A stretch of DNA of 64,000 bases from Typhlomys cinereus. Lineage: Eukaryota; Chordata; Mammalia; Rodentia; Platacanthomyidae. Below are positions 1 through 11,539 of this stretch, in pieces. The position numbers and the translations under genes are program-made. The notes beneath the pieces are model-generated. The model was given only the letters and a program-made list of their open reading frames with translations. It was not told the origin of the DNA and ran no database searches. The stretch's first letter is position 1, and each line of letters opens with the position of its first letter. The DNA is taken from contig JALPQD010000016.1 in NCBI GenBank assembly GCA_023101885.1, forward strand, positions 13,360,395 through 13,424,394, given 5' to 3'.

Positions 1-89
1 ATATGTATATAGTGTATTTTCGTAAATGTACACAGGTAGATGATAGATGAGTGACTTGCCGTATTTAAAAACTTTAGATGTAGAAATAT

Positions 90-114
90 NNNNNNNNNNN
101 NNNNNNNNNNNNNN
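90..114. other. Assembly gap (25 N)
   Basis: A run of 25 N bases interrupts the sequence. A run this short and round usually marks a gap of unknown true size between contigs. Features near position 100 may therefore be incomplete. Confidence 0.99.
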
Positions 115-848
115 GGAAATATTCTATTTTCATAAATTGTTGTCTGGATTGTGAAGACTCCATTCATTTTCCAAATATTAATTAGCCAACATTTAACTAG
201 CTCCTGCTTTGTATGAGATCCAAGACAGACATTGGAAGATGTGAAGACAATTAACTACTTGCCTTTGTGTCTGCTAAAAATTTGTCATATTGTTTCACAC
301 CATTTCTGTTCATAGTAGATTGCTGAGAAAGGGATAGCTTGGCAGGAATCTGGGATGATAATGATTGCTATTTATTTTCATGGTTGGTGACAAGTAGCAT
401 GATAAATGATATACATTTTATTTTTATTGCCTGAAATCTTGCTCTGCTATCAAGATTAGGAAAGACATATCAGAAGTCAAACAGAGCAAGCATGAAAGTC
501 TTCTGAGTTATATAGATCTTTAAATTAAATGCTGCATGACAGGATAGATAAATAACTTCAGGGTATACCAACTTTGCTTCTCTTTTATTTCTAGTGTTGG
601 GCAAATGTAGAAAAAATATTTATGAGACAATGTTACATAATGTCTTTCTTTTGTCAATAAAACAAGGATACCAGCTTTCAATCATATTAGTGTTGTCAAT
701 ACTTCGTAAATCATTCAGAAAATATTTATTTCCTGAGTGTGTGGTAATGATGTTCACAAGCAAAAGCATGAGCCATATTTGCTTTATTTTCTACACTGAA
801 ATATAAAAAACAAGTGTCCTGGTTGAAATATCGTTTGTGCTTAAAAAA
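115..848. other. Mostly unique AT-rich sequence
   Basis: No gene or clear repeat is visible. Around 180-260 the phrase about 'agctcctgctttgtatgaga' weakly resembles the 3' end of ancient L2/MIR-class elements, but I would not call it without an alignment. The 70-codon plus-strand ORF at 594-806 has no recognisable domain and looks like a chance frame in AT-rich DNA. Confidence 0.5.
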
Positions 849-1175
849 AAACACTGCCGTCCCCCACACAAAACACTATATACAAACACAGAATAACACA
901 GACACACATATGCTAACACAGTCACATAGACACACACACATATACACTATACACACGATACAGATAAAAAATTCCACATAGATACAGGGATAAGCACAGA
1001 CACAACAGAGATACTTAGTACATACACATACCAAAAGAATCACACAGAGACACATAGGTATGCACACACAGAAGACACTGACACACATATGTCATCACAC
1101 ACTTGCACACATTACACAGACATACACATAGATTACATGCACAGATACACACATGCAGAGAAATGCACAAACATT
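849..1175. repeat. Degenerate CA-rich low-complexity tract
   Basis: About 320 bases consist of interrupted CACA, CATA and CAGA units with no long perfect array. It is an eroded (CA)n-type satellite. The Cys/Val-rich minus-strand ORF at 876-1088 is a translation of this repeat, not a gene. Confidence 0.85.
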
Positions 1176-2961
1176 CAGAGGCAAATAGTCTCACATAGTC
1201 CTTTCTTTATATTTTTTCCAGTTTCCACATAGGATTGATGAAAGATAAAATGCCTATTCCTCCTTTACATATTGCCTAGCACACCTGTAAAATAAATGAA
1301 TAAGAACACAGGGTTGTTAGCCAGTTGAAATTAATACATAAATAAACCCACAAGCTTTGAATGCAGAACAACTCGATATCCCAAAGGAATAAAAGTATTG
1401 TTTTTTAAAAAAATGAAATCATAGCAACATATCTAACTTAAATAAGAACTTTCATGTCTGTTCTTTGAAGTAAAGCTTTATAGTTCATTTTCCAAAATGA
1501 AGCCAAAACACATTAGAAAAAAATATGTACATAGGAATTTTGTACAGATTTAAAGACAACAACCCTTTTGCCTTCCTCTTTGGAACAATACTCTCCTGTG
1601 TGCTGCATTCTAAATGTGACAATGATTCTGTTCTCATGGTGGCAATTCCCCCCACCAAATAAATTGTTGAATAATGCTTCAAAGAATTTTCTTCATATTT
1701 TGACACTGATTCTAGATTACTGTCACTGACTCCAGAGTTATTAGTAAACATATGTTAAGTGCTATATCTTGAGAGTTAATTCAACGCATCTGAGCAAATG
1801 TTTCCATGAATAAATTCAGAGCTTTTTAAGAACTAATACTGACTTATCCCCAGGAGTTCATTAAGGATGAATTTTGACATGGACACCATGAGTTTGTGAT
1901 GAAAAATATATTAACTAGGTTAACAGTCAGAGAAAAAATACTTGGATGATAACTGTCATTCCTTTCTGTGTCTTCTCATTCTCTGAACACAAACGATGTT
2001 CCAAAATTTACATTGATTCAGAATACTGACCAGTATCCTGAGAAGAGAGCAGTTCTAGGGTGGTTCCTGAACAATCCACAGGATTTTTCTCTTTTCCCCA
2101 GGTACAGTTCTGATTGCATGGTTCAGACATATCCTATCTGTTTCTTTCCTGTTCACCCTCTTGCACTAGGAAACTGTAAAGGGTGGCAGATACACCTGCC
2201 ACAATTCTGAACATTAACAACAATATTAGGGAAATGAAAATAAATATCAAGAAAAAATGTGAACTAAGAATGAATGAATAAATAAAAATTTTCTGCAATC
2301 TTGGGGTACTTAATTTTTTTTATACCTTTTACCCTTAAAGCCATGCAGTTTCATACATTTCTCAAATAAAGTCTTTTTCCAATTATCCAAATTTTTTGAA
2401 TATAAATACATAATCAAGGTCAACAAATTAAGTACAATTGTACTGTTCTGGAAATTATCCTCTAATGTAAGTCCACATTTCTTTTCTTTTAAAAAACATT
2501 TTCAGAAGAAATAAACTATATCCTTTTCTTTCTTCAATTAAATTTTGTGTAGTTAGGATAGCAAATGGAAAAGGCTTCAGTATGTACTTCATCGCTTGAT
2601 TTTTTAGCTTTAATTCCTCTAATTGTTTATTTTATTTTAATTTCAGCTTTATCAGTTATTTAAAAATTTTCATTTGACATCTCTAAAACATCTGGATTTT
2701 AGTTATGTGATTGTCGGCTATCTTTCCTGTATTAATTCTAACTAAAACAGAAAGCCGAGATGTTAAAAATTATTATACAATTCACTTTTTTGAGAAAAAG
2801 CAAAGAGAGCTCTACCAGGTAGAAAATGCTACACTTTTAGTGAGAAAAACTATCGCATTACCATCTTAAGCTGCTACTTTTAAATGCAAGTTTCTTTATT
2901 CCTACGATGTTGTATATTCTATGAATGAAAATCTGAAAAATTTTTATTAACTAAAAATTGC
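1176..2961. other. Unique AT-rich non-coding sequence
   Basis: No repeat, exon or RNA gene is recognised. The ORFs at 1485-1751 (minus) and 1968-2210 (plus) are short, lack domains and have no flanking splice or promoter evidence. Confidence 0.5.
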
Positions 2962-2962
2962 A

Positions 2963-2980
2963 ACACGTGTGCACACGTGT
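2963..2980. repeat. 18-bp perfect palindrome with two E-box cores
   Basis: The 18-base sequence ACACGTGTGCACACGTGT equals its own reverse complement and contains CACGTG twice. It sits directly upstream of a CA-rich stretch (2981-3020). Alternating purine-pyrimidine sequence of this kind can adopt Z-DNA. It may equally be part of an ordinary CA/TG microsatellite. Confidence 0.9.
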
Positions 2981-3020
2981 GCAGCACACACACACCACAC
3001 ACATATTCACACACACAGAG

Positions 3021-4519
3021 GTACACAGTGTTTCTAATGATTTCAATATTAAGAGCCTATTGCAAGAATGACCACAAAAGTTCAGACATCTCATTCTGGA
3101 GTGTGATCATTCATCTCAATTTAGCCCTTTTTTTACACGTGATTTTTGACCACAGTTTCAGTCTGGGAAATGCAGGTTTAACTTTTGCACACAGAGGCAT
3201 TAAAGCAAGTCTTTCAACTTAAATTGTGCAAGAATTATCAGGTCACATTCCCACCTTTCAACGGGCATGGCGAAAGCTTTTCTCTTCTCTCAGATGACGG
3301 GATCTATGTAAGTGTGTAGGAAGATAGATAAGGAATCATGACTTCACAGTCTTATTCTACTATTTTCCCTATCCCAGAGGTGATTTTCAGTTTTTCAGAT
3401 TTACAAATTTAATTTTACTCGTTTACAATGGAGCGTGCTCTCACCATGTTGGATCGATGCAGCTGTTTGAAATCACAAGAGATGGCTCCAGAAGCCAAGT
3501 GCTAAAACATTAATTTATATTTTCAAAAGTACCTAATGGAAGAAATACTGATTGTTCGTCGAATCACATACCCTCAGGAGATAAAAATCATAGGACTTAT
3601 AGTTATGTTGCTGGTTCAATGAACACAGTTTAGTGTGGAGTGCATCACAGGTGACTTTGACTTCACAAGAGAACCCACATTATTAATTTTTACCCCATAA
3701 CTGGGCTGAAATTTTTTAGGTCTCCAGGACACTATCACAATTTTTTCTTAATTATAATCCTGTAACACTGGATTCCTATGACTAGTAGTCATGTATTTTT
3801 GGACACTATATGCTCTATGTCTCTTACTGTGAAATTCACAATCCTTTTTCCAAAAACGACTTTGTTACCTGAATCTTTATTCGGAAAATGGAAACTTCAT
3901 ACAATTTAGCATAACATGTGTCTTGAGTTTAAAGTTAAAATCCAGAATGAGGGTATACCTACCTCTTTATTTAAAATAAATTGTGAAGTCTTTGGATCCC
4001 TCTCCAACTGGTACTAGCATTGAGAAATTTCTTTGTACCCCTCACCAAAATTTCATGGATTGTAGGATAATGAATTCATAAGTAAGAATGCTCTTATAAT
4101 ATCTGATCTATATCATGTCATGATATATTTATCATACATTTTAATAATATTTCATCATTGTGGATACAATCAACATGTAGGACATTTAATGAAAATATAA
4201 TTGCAAACTGACTTCTGTTTTTAGACACATGTTTACAAACTGTAGATGAAGGATATATAAGCCAGGAAAGACATTCAGAAACTGATGCTGTCCTCGAAGC
4301 TGAATACTAGTCATAGGAAATTGCAATGGAATACAAAAAGTTACAGCAGGGGTGAACCTTTAAATCATTATGAGTGGGGGCAATGACAGATGAAAAATAA
4401 ATTTCTTTGAGATATATAAAATATTTGAAAATATATCTCAATGAACCTATTACAAAACAGAATTGCACATTTTTTCCAACATTGGAAGTAATGAACCTTT
4501 TAAAGAAAGATTTCATGGT
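3021..4519. other. Unique AT-rich non-coding sequence
   Basis: No gene or confident repeat is visible. Parts (3060-3300) are less AT-biased and contain a few CpGs, which could reflect constraint, but nothing decisive is seen. Confidence 0.45.
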
Positions 4520-5035
4520 TAAATCATGTATCAGCTTGATGGTTCAGGATTTGAATTCTGGGCATATTTGCAGAGAATTAATAGTTGGGTTAAATCTAGA
4601 GTGAAACTTCAGGAGATTGTCTAGTTGATGGGGGAAGGCCCAACCCAGGGTGGGTGGAACTAGGTCCGGACAAATGAATAAAATTCAGAAAGAGGGTGAG
4701 GAAGTTGATATATTTGTGTGTACTTGGCCAGACATGGTGTCTGGCAAGTAAGGATTCTCTGTCTCTGTCTCTGTTCTGTCTCTGTGCTGTCTCTGTATCT
4801 CTCTGTGTCTTCTCCTCTTTCTGCCTGTCTCTCTCTCTCTCTCCTCTGTCTCTCCTTCTCTCTTTTCTCTCTCACACATACCTTTTACTGAATATTATGT
4901 AACTAGTTCTCTTGGCCCTGGTGTTGGGGTGAGTTCTCTTGCTAAGGTGGACAACAACTGTAATCAGGAATAGCAAAAAAATATAAATCCCTTATTTCCT
5001 AAGCAGTTTCAGTTTTGTCATGATTTTATCAACTT
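4520..5035 (+). mobile_element. hAT/URR1-like non-autonomous repeat, with internal TC expansion
   Basis: The segment matches, at visible word level, the elements at 12,480-12,870 (plus) and 21,700-22,065 (minus). All three share the blocks 'gcatatttgcagagaatt', 'ggagattgtctag', 'gtgggtggaa' and 'ggcaagtaaggat'. This copy carries a (TCTC/TCTG)n expansion at 4,755-4,872. The family looks like the rodent URR1/hAT-Charlie class from memory, but that name is uncertain. No coding capacity is seen. Confidence 0.6.
4755..4872. repeat. TC/TCTG-rich microsatellite
   Basis: A pyrimidine-rich array of TCTCTG and TCTC units is embedded in the hAT-like element. The other two copies in the window lack it, so it arose after this insertion. 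ORFs here on both strands (4,660-4,902) are repeat translations. Confidence 0.9.
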
Positions 5036-5500
5036 CTTTGCAGAATAACTGAAAAACATGTTTACAACTCACAACTCCAGTCCTGATCACTGTTAGAAAA
5101 ACCAAACCAACAAATTAGCTGTGCTAAATCAAGAAGACAGAATGTATACCAATTCCTAGGATTATTAGTATATATTTTCAAGGTTTCTTATTTCAAGCAT
5201 CAATCATTCTTGTCCTATCTTCCTCCCTTATTGAGAAGAGCATTATATTTGTGATACCTGAAGGGTCTTACTTTTTTCTACTATGTATAGCAGTCCCATT
5301 CATATGATAAAATAAGTTTATAAATCCCCCTACACTCAAAGTTTTCTGGTCAAATAATTTAGAGAACTACTTATTGAAAATTTAAAATAAATACTGAAGA
5401 CAAATCCAAATAATGGTTTACCAAACTTTTTGATAAACACAAATTCTATGCCTCTTTTCTAAAATTAAGTTTTTAGTAACAGACTAAGTTTATGTTTTTG
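5036..5500. other. Unique non-coding sequence
   Basis: AT-rich sequence. I see no gene or repeat in it. Confidence 0.45.
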
Positions 5501-6200
5501 GCCCCTACCCCCCTTTTTTCCCTTCACTCTCACCTTCTTCACAGTTCACCAATCCAGCCATCCCTCCCATTCTTTTACCCTCAGCATTATTTGGAGTAAT
5601 AGCAACTGTTAGGGATCTGTCATACTGCAAGTTGTTCTCCAGTGGACTGGAGGTGGGGAACTCCACTTCTCTTGCCCAGCATCTGCCCATGAAATTCTCT
5701 CTGGTGGTAGTTGTTTCTCCTTTGATCCTTGATCTCCATAGGAGAATGTTGATGTGGGGTAATGCCTTAATATAGATCTGGAAAGAGTAGATCTCATTGC
5801 AGTGAGCTCCTGGATGTAACAGCTTTGTGATGACTGGAGTGTCATGGCAGGAAGATCCCCTCCCACATTTAAGCTTTTAAAATCTTATCACTACTTTTTC
5901 CTCTAGGTCCCTCTTCCTGATGTAGAGAATAAATTTGAAAACTTTTATTTAGGATGACCTTTTATTATTATTATTTTTCCTTTTTAAAGCATAGTAAGTG
6001 AATATTTTCATCCTCTCTTCAATCCTTCTAATTCCCTCTCCTCCCTCCTTCCCTTCCCTTTCCTGTTCCTCCCTTTCCTCCCTCCCTCTCCTTCTCCTGA
6101 ACCAACCTGCCCTCCTCCACACCCTCTGACCATCGGGCTTGTATGGGTTCCATGATCCTGTCTGAATATTAAAGCTTTCTGAACTCTGCCCTCTGGCCAT
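5500..6200. repeat. Possible old L1 3'UTR material with pyrimidine-rich tract
   Basis: Two C/T-rich blocks (5,505-5,580 and 6,010-6,115) flank sequence whose style resembles the antisense strand of rodent L1 3' untranslated regions. No ORF2 remnant is visible, so the assignment is weak. Minus-strand ORFs of 61-85 codons here (for example 5,949-6,200, Arg/Glu-rich) are artefacts of the polypyrimidine strand. Confidence 0.3.
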
Positions 6201-6799
6201 GCATTCTTTAATTGTTATTGATTTATGTGAATGTTATGCTATCTAGAAATATTACTCATATATAATATCTATTTCTCATGTACAGAGATTGAATATGTAT
6301 TTATTGGCATGGTATTTAAATGCCAAGGTAAAAGAAAACAACTAAGACTTTATGAGATATTCCTATTGCAATGACATATGGGCTATCTTAATTGATTTGA
6401 TAAACAATGGAATTTCCCTGTGGTGAGAATTCACATGAAATACAAATTATCTTAATCTGTGTTAAGTGCATTATTCAACTTTACTAACACCTTTACACAG
6501 GCATACTAGCTATAACAGTATTTTTTTCACCGAGGTCATCTCATTTGTAATTTTCCATTAATCGCAATGATATTCTCACTATTTCTGTAAAATAATAATT
6601 TGATTCCATCTTCTTTTTATGAATGCTTTGTCTATTTGAGGAGGGCACACTATGTTATGGGTACAGTTTGTAGAAAGAGGACAATTTTTGGAAGTCAGTT
6701 CTTTCCTCCTATATGGGGACTTCTGGGGATAGAATTGGGTCTGCAGGTTTAATGCAGGCACTTACTTGCTGAAATATCTGACCAGATCCTAAGTATTCT
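6201..6799. other. Unique non-coding sequence
   Basis: AT-rich, with no recognised repeat or gene. The 60-codon minus-strand ORF at 6,579-6,761 lacks any domain. Confidence 0.45.
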
Positions 6800-7092
6800 T
6801 TTTTTTTTATTCAATGTATGTATGTGCGTGTGTGTGTGTGTGTGTTCGTGTGTGTGTGTGGTGTGTGTGGTGTGTGTGTGTGTGTAGAACCACGGGCGAA
6901 TTCAGGAACCACCATGACACCACCTCAACCTCCTCTTGGTTACTCTGCCCCGGGATTCACAGGCTCCGCCCTACCAGGACCAAAAACGCAGGCTGGGCTT
7001 TGCCCACTGTTTATACGTGGCGTCTAGGATCTGAACTCAGGACCTTCTGCCTGAAAGGCAGAGGCTTAACCCCTGAGCCACCTCTCCAGCCC
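6800..7092 (-). mobile_element. Young GT/CA-tailed tRNA-headed SINE
   Basis: Read on the minus strand it begins 'ggctggagaggtggctcagg' (a B2-like head with RNA polymerase III box A) and carries a box-B-like 'ggtcctgagtt'. A CpG-containing body of about 150 bases and a long CA array follow, ending in an AATAAA-like tail. On the plus strand this appears as TTTATTCAATG, then (TG)n, then the body. It is the same family as the copies at 7,852, 9,672, 17,633, 21,309, 32,178 and 50,289. No clear TSD was found here. ORFs at 6,814-7,128 are artefacts. Confidence 0.85.
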
Positions 7093-7344
7093 TCATACAT
7101 GAAATTTAAATGGGAAAACCTAACATGAAAGCTAAAGAGGAAGGGTATGGGAGAGGAAAGATACTAAAAAGAACAGGACACACAGCATACAGTAATGCCC
7201 CACCAAAGACCATTGCCCTGTAGTCAATATGTGGATAAAATAAAAATGGTACACATTCTTTGCATTATGTTTGGAATAGTAACATGACATTCTCCACACA
7301 GTATTTCAGTATGTGCATTAAAATCTACCCTGCTTTGCAAGTTC

Positions 7345-7446
7345 TTTGTTTGTTTTGTGTGTGATATTTTAATGGAGTTCTAACCTAGAGCTTCATGAAT
7401 GCTAGATGTGCACACCCCTACTAAGCTACATTCCTAGCTCCTCATT
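7345..7446 (-). mobile_element. ID/B4-like SINE fragment
   Basis: The plus-strand text 'ggagttctaacctagagc ... gctagatgtgcac ... actaagctacattcctagc' is the antisense of an ID-type, tRNA-Ala-derived SINE. In those families 'gctgggaatgtagctcagt' is the head. It is diverged and old. Confidence 0.6.
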
Positions 7447-7478
7447 TTAATGAGGAAAAATATGAGGCCTTAAAAGAT

Positions 7479-7750
7479 CAAGGGAGACTAGAGAAATGAT
7501 TCAGGGGTTAAAACTCTATCTATCTAGCAAGCAGGAAGCCCTAAGTTTGGATCCCAGATCCCATGAAAAACCAATAGATGAAATTGGCTGAAGTATGTGT
7601 TGGCTCTGGAAGGCAGAACCTAGGAAACCCAGAGCAAACCAAGGGAGATAGAAGCAATCCAGGATGTTTCTCTGAAGTCTATCTACCTTGGGCCTCAGCA
7701 GGCATACACAGTGCCTTCCCCCGCACACTTGTGCACAAAATCAGAGCATA
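7479..7750 (+). mobile_element. Old copy of the GT/CA-tailed SINE family
   Basis: The head 'gactagagaaatgattcagg' and the body words 'ggatcccagatccca' and 'cccagagcaaacca' match the young copies with many substitutions. The CA tail is reduced. It is an older cohort of the same family, like 43,381 and 55,606. The ORFs here (7,516-7,784) are not genes. Confidence 0.6.
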
Positions 7751-7851
7751 TAACCAATATCACACAGCAAAAGCTGAAGACTGATTTGTCATGAATTGTG
7801 CATCAATTCCTTCTTTTCTGAAACATGTGGTTTCAAATGTTATGACATACT

Positions 7852-8129
7852 GGGGCTAGAGAGGTGGCTCAGGGGTTAGCCTCTGCCTGCAGGCAGAAGG
7901 TCCTGAGTTGGATCTAGACCCACATATAGACGCAGGGCAGAAGCAGGGGCGCCTGTGTTTCTGGTCCTGGTAGGGGAGAGCCTGTGACGGACCCGGGGCA
8001 GAGTAAACAACGAGGAAGTGGGAGGCATCCATGGTGGTTCTACACACATACACCACACACACACAAACACACACACACACAAACATTGAATAAATAATAA
8101 ATTAAATATTAAAATAAGAAAATCAAATA
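7852..8129 (+). mobile_element. Young GT/CA-tailed SINE with short TSD
   Basis: The plus-strand copy starts 'ggggctagagaggtggctca', has the family body ('tttctggtcctggtagggg'), a CA array at 8,042-8,085 and an AATAAATAAT tail. The 9-base duplication tatgacata occurs at 7,841-7,849 and 8,130-8,138, which supports the boundaries. The long minus-strand ORFs at 7,856-8,235 are artefacts of the SINE body. Confidence 0.85.
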
Positions 8130-8138
8130 TATGACATA

Positions 8139-8529
8139 TGAAAATCACATTAACATACATTTTTTGCTGATTTTGTTTGTTAAAATGTGACTCAATATAA
8201 ATAACATCTGAGTGATTAGGAATTGTAGAAAACATAGGTATCTACTTGATGCACTGGTGTCCCAGTAGGGACTTCAAGACTCTTCAAATTAAATCAGCAT
8301 AGATAAATTGAAAGATGACCGTCTATAAAATAATTGCCATATATAAAAGATATTTTTTACATGTGTTTATATGGAAATACAACACATCCATGGATATAAA
8401 CATATCATTTTAGTATTTAGTATCATTTTTAGTATTTAGCATTTAGACTATAATTTTCATTTATCATGCAAAGGGTCTTAGTATTTATAAATATGTGAAA
8501 ATGTCTACAAAAAAAAATAAATAAATATG
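8139..8529. other. AT-rich unique sequence
   Basis: I see no gene or repeat here beyond short local duplications of 'tagtatttag' near 8,412-8,440. Confidence 0.45.
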
Positions 8530-8935
8530 TGAAAATAAAATCTCCAGAGAAGCCAGCTCAGGAAAGTGTGATCTCAAGGCCATAGCGGGACAGGTGCTTC
8601 TGTCTAATAGGCAGAGATGTAAATGGGCACCTGACGGTGTGCACTGCCAGGCCGAGCAGGAATGAGAGACCCATCTGTCAGACATGGGAGAAATCTGTGA
8701 CCTCAGAAGAGAAGGCAAGGAATCCTTTAAGGATGAGAAATGAAAATGTCACACGAGATTCTGAGCAAATACTACTTCCCAGGAGCAGATTAATGAAGCA
8801 GAAGGCAGGCCTGGAGTGCTGCAGTGAATTATTACAGGGGAAAAGAGAATGCCGACAGGTGTGGGCTTGCGCAAGAAACCGAGCATCTTAAAGGCAATTT
8901 TACAGTGAATCACATCAGGTTTCATTTGATTTTTT
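8530..8935. other. Unique block with raised GC and CpG; possible conserved element
   Basis: This roughly 400-base block is clearly less AT-rich than its surroundings and keeps several CpGs (for example 'ggccatagcgggacaggtgc', 'cacctgacggtgtgc', 'gccgacaggtg', 'cttgcgcaagaaaccg'). No transposon signature is seen. Short ORFs overlap it on both strands (8,485-8,718 minus; 8,637-8,891 plus) but show no domain or splice context. A constrained non-coding element or an unrecognised exon are both possible. Confidence 0.35.
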
Positions 8936-9671
8936 TTTAAACTGGAATATTTGAACAGTTCATTAACTCGAGATGTTAACGCTTTTAAGAGTTCATTTTT
9001 TTATATATCTGTGCCTATCTCTTCCACAGAGAATAGTCACACATTGCAAATAAGGAAAATAGGAAAAGAAAGCCGACTGTTACTACCTCAGGGAACTCAT
9101 CTTATGTGTTTCCAGTTAATATCACTGCCTTGAAAAACGTCCCTGCAGGTGAAAAACGCTGGCTCAAAAGCTACAATTTTGGTCAATAGAACAAGTTTAA
9201 GTATTTGAAAAAAAAAAAAAAAAAAACCCTTCATGTGTGATCTTGGACCAATTTATCTAAAAATCTTTCATGTTGCACTTGTAAGCAATTTTTAATGGAA
9301 TTGTGAGGACTTAACAAAAATGGATTGTCTAGCAATCAGTTTCTTCCCTTAGTCTAAAATCAGTAATTTGGTCTCTGATTTGGCGTCTCAGAAGCCATCA
9401 CAGACAGTAGGCATAAGTCTCCTGTATTCCATTAGTAGATGAAAGAATTCCTGAGATGGATGGTTAAGGAGAAAGTCAAATTGATAGATGACAATTGGTA
9501 GCCTTAAATATTTAAAAGGAATATTCCTAATTGTGAATATAAAATCAGGGAGACTAGAATAAGCTGTATTTATTTTTCTATAATGATAAATGTTGAACAT
9601 ATAAAATAATATCTAGCTCAAAGATCTATAATAAATTATATATAAATTTATATAGCAATAAATTTAATATA
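8936..9671. other. Unique sequence with an A18 run
   Basis: AT-rich sequence with a homopolymer of about 18 A at 9,209-9,226. The run could be the tail of an eroded retroposed sequence, but no body is recognisable upstream. Confidence 0.4.
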
Positions 9672-9975
9672 ATTTTTATTATTTATTCAATTGTGTATGT
9701 GTGCGTGTGTGCATGTGTGTGTACGTGTGTGTGTGTGTGTGTGGTGTGTGTGTGTGTGTGTGTGTAGAACCAAAGACAAATTCGGGAATCACTATGGACG
9801 CTTCCATCTTTCCTTGTTTACTCTGTCCCGGGATTCACAGACTCCGCCCTACCAGGACCAGAAACGCAGGCCACCCCTGCTTCACCCGGTGTCTATACAT
9901 GGGGTCTAGGATCCGAACTCAAGACTTTCTGCCTGCAAGGCAGAGGCTTAACCACTGAGTCACCTCTCCAACCCC
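9672..9975 (-). mobile_element. Young GT/CA-tailed SINE with exact 15-bp TSD
   Basis: The minus-strand copy is (TG)n at 9,691-9,765, then the standard body, then the head complement 'cacctctccaacccc'. The exact 15-base duplication aataaatttaatata lies at 9,657-9,671 and 9,976-9,990. This defines the insertion precisely and shows L1-type target-primed integration at an AT-rich site. The ORFs at 9,691-9,958 are artefacts. Confidence 0.92.
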
Positions 9976-9990
9976 AATAAATTTAATATA

Positions 9991-10862
9991 GAAATAGCAT
10001 TGGATTGAGATTATGAACCATCCTAAAGCTTTTCAATGAGTATTCCAAACATATATCACAGATGTAGATAAAAGTGCACATATATCTCTGTGTATAAATA
10101 GGTGTGTGGAACTTTTATGATTGCAATAACTAACTTCAACTTGTAATATAATATTATATTTACTTGATATTTAAAAAATTATTTAATGACAAGCATATAG
10201 CACTTGCATGCACCTGTATGGCGGAAACTTATTACATATTAGTGTTTATAAACAGAATGGAAGGCACCCTATCAATGCACAAGCCCCTCTTTGGGAATTA
10301 AGACTCATTTTTCCAGTTGATGGGACAACCATAGCTGTTCTGAGATCTCTTGGAGATTCTTCAAGACAAAATAAAATGTCATCTCTTTACTCAACTTTTC
10401 AACCAGGAAATTATCACCAAAAAAGCCTCAGGCCTGAATTGGATGTATTCCCCCAAAATGATGATATAGGATCAAGTTGGTTTGTTAGTCGTGTTAGAAG
10501 GTGGTACTTAAAGAGGAGTTTGTGCCACAAGAGCAGATCCTAATGAATGGATGAATGCCTTTCTCTCCAAGACTAAATGTTTTACCATGACAGCAGGTCA
10601 TATATATCAAGGTAGCTTCAAGATTTGTGTCTTCTGCATGGTCCAAATGTTCTTTCATTTTCTGCTATGAGTTGAAGCATCACAAATTCCTTATCACAAA
10701 CAGGAGAACCTATAATAATGAACCCAGAACCATTTCCTCTGCAAGTTGCTCAGTCCTAAGCAATTAAAGTAATAGAAAATAGACCCACACAGACTACAAA
10801 CTTGAGAATACATCCAGCTCATCCATGGTTGGTACACATCTTCTGAGATTGATTTTGTGAAT
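9991..10862. other. Unique sequence containing a 111-codon ORF
   Basis: The plus-strand ORF at 10,208-10,543 is one of the few above 100 codons outside retroelements. Its translation is of normal complexity but matches no family I recognise, has no strong Kozak context and no visible splice sites or poly(A) signal. It could be chance or a decayed processed pseudogene. The rest of the interval holds nothing recognisable. Confidence 0.35.
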
Positions 10863-11070
10863 ATTGAGTACTTGGACTAGCAAGATAGTTCAGAGGGTAA
10901 GATTCCTGCTTGTAAATCTGGATATCTGATTTTCTATAATAGAAGTCCACATAGTGTATCTCTTTCTTCTTCCTTCCTCCCTTCTTTCCTCTCTCCTTCC
11001 CTTCTTCTCTCCCTCCTTTCCTCCCTTCATACTTCCCTCCTCTATCCTGTCTCAAATAAACAAATGAAAC
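10863..11070 (+). mobile_element. Diverged B2/B3-like SINE with pyrimidine-rich tail
   Basis: 'ggactagcaagatagttcag' matches the tRNA-like head of B2/B3 SINEs (compare 'gctggcgagatggctcag'). A body of about 80 bases and a CT-rich stretch (10,960-11,050) end at 'caaataaacaaatg'. The Arg/Lys/Gly-rich minus-strand ORF at 10,819-11,055 is a translation of the CT-rich tail. Confidence 0.6.
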
Positions 11071-11499
11071 ATTTTAACAAAAGAATGGTGATACTGAAGT
11101 ATATGTGATGATTTTCCTCTCCATCTCACAAATTGTTTTCTAATGACAAACACTGAACCAAGGGCAAGACAGAAATGTGCCAGAAAAGTAGAGAAAACAA
11201 ATTAAACGAAACAGAAAAAGAAAGTTCCTCAATATAGGAAGGATAAAGAAGAACAAAGGTCTCTCACAAAACATAGTCATATTATTTTTCCAATAGAGGT
11301 GAGATGTTCTCTTTCCATAGAAAACAACATTCAGCTGTGCCTGTGCTGGTTATAATTTTTGATAATTTATCACTTCCAGAGTTAAGACGCAACTATATAT
11401 TTTCCAAAATATATGTATTTCCATTTTACTCTATAACATGTTTTCCATCTTTACTAATAAAAATATATGTGAAGATGATTACACGTTTCTCAACTGTCT

Positions 11500-11539
<40 letters not shown>

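Noticed and set aside
876..1088. Cys/Val-rich 70-codon ORF
   Set aside because: Pure translation of a degenerate CA tract.
6814..7128. 104-codon ORF across TG repeat and following sequence
   Set aside because: Lies wholly in an antisense SINE; the same frame recurs in every copy (for example 9,691, 21,346, 50,261).
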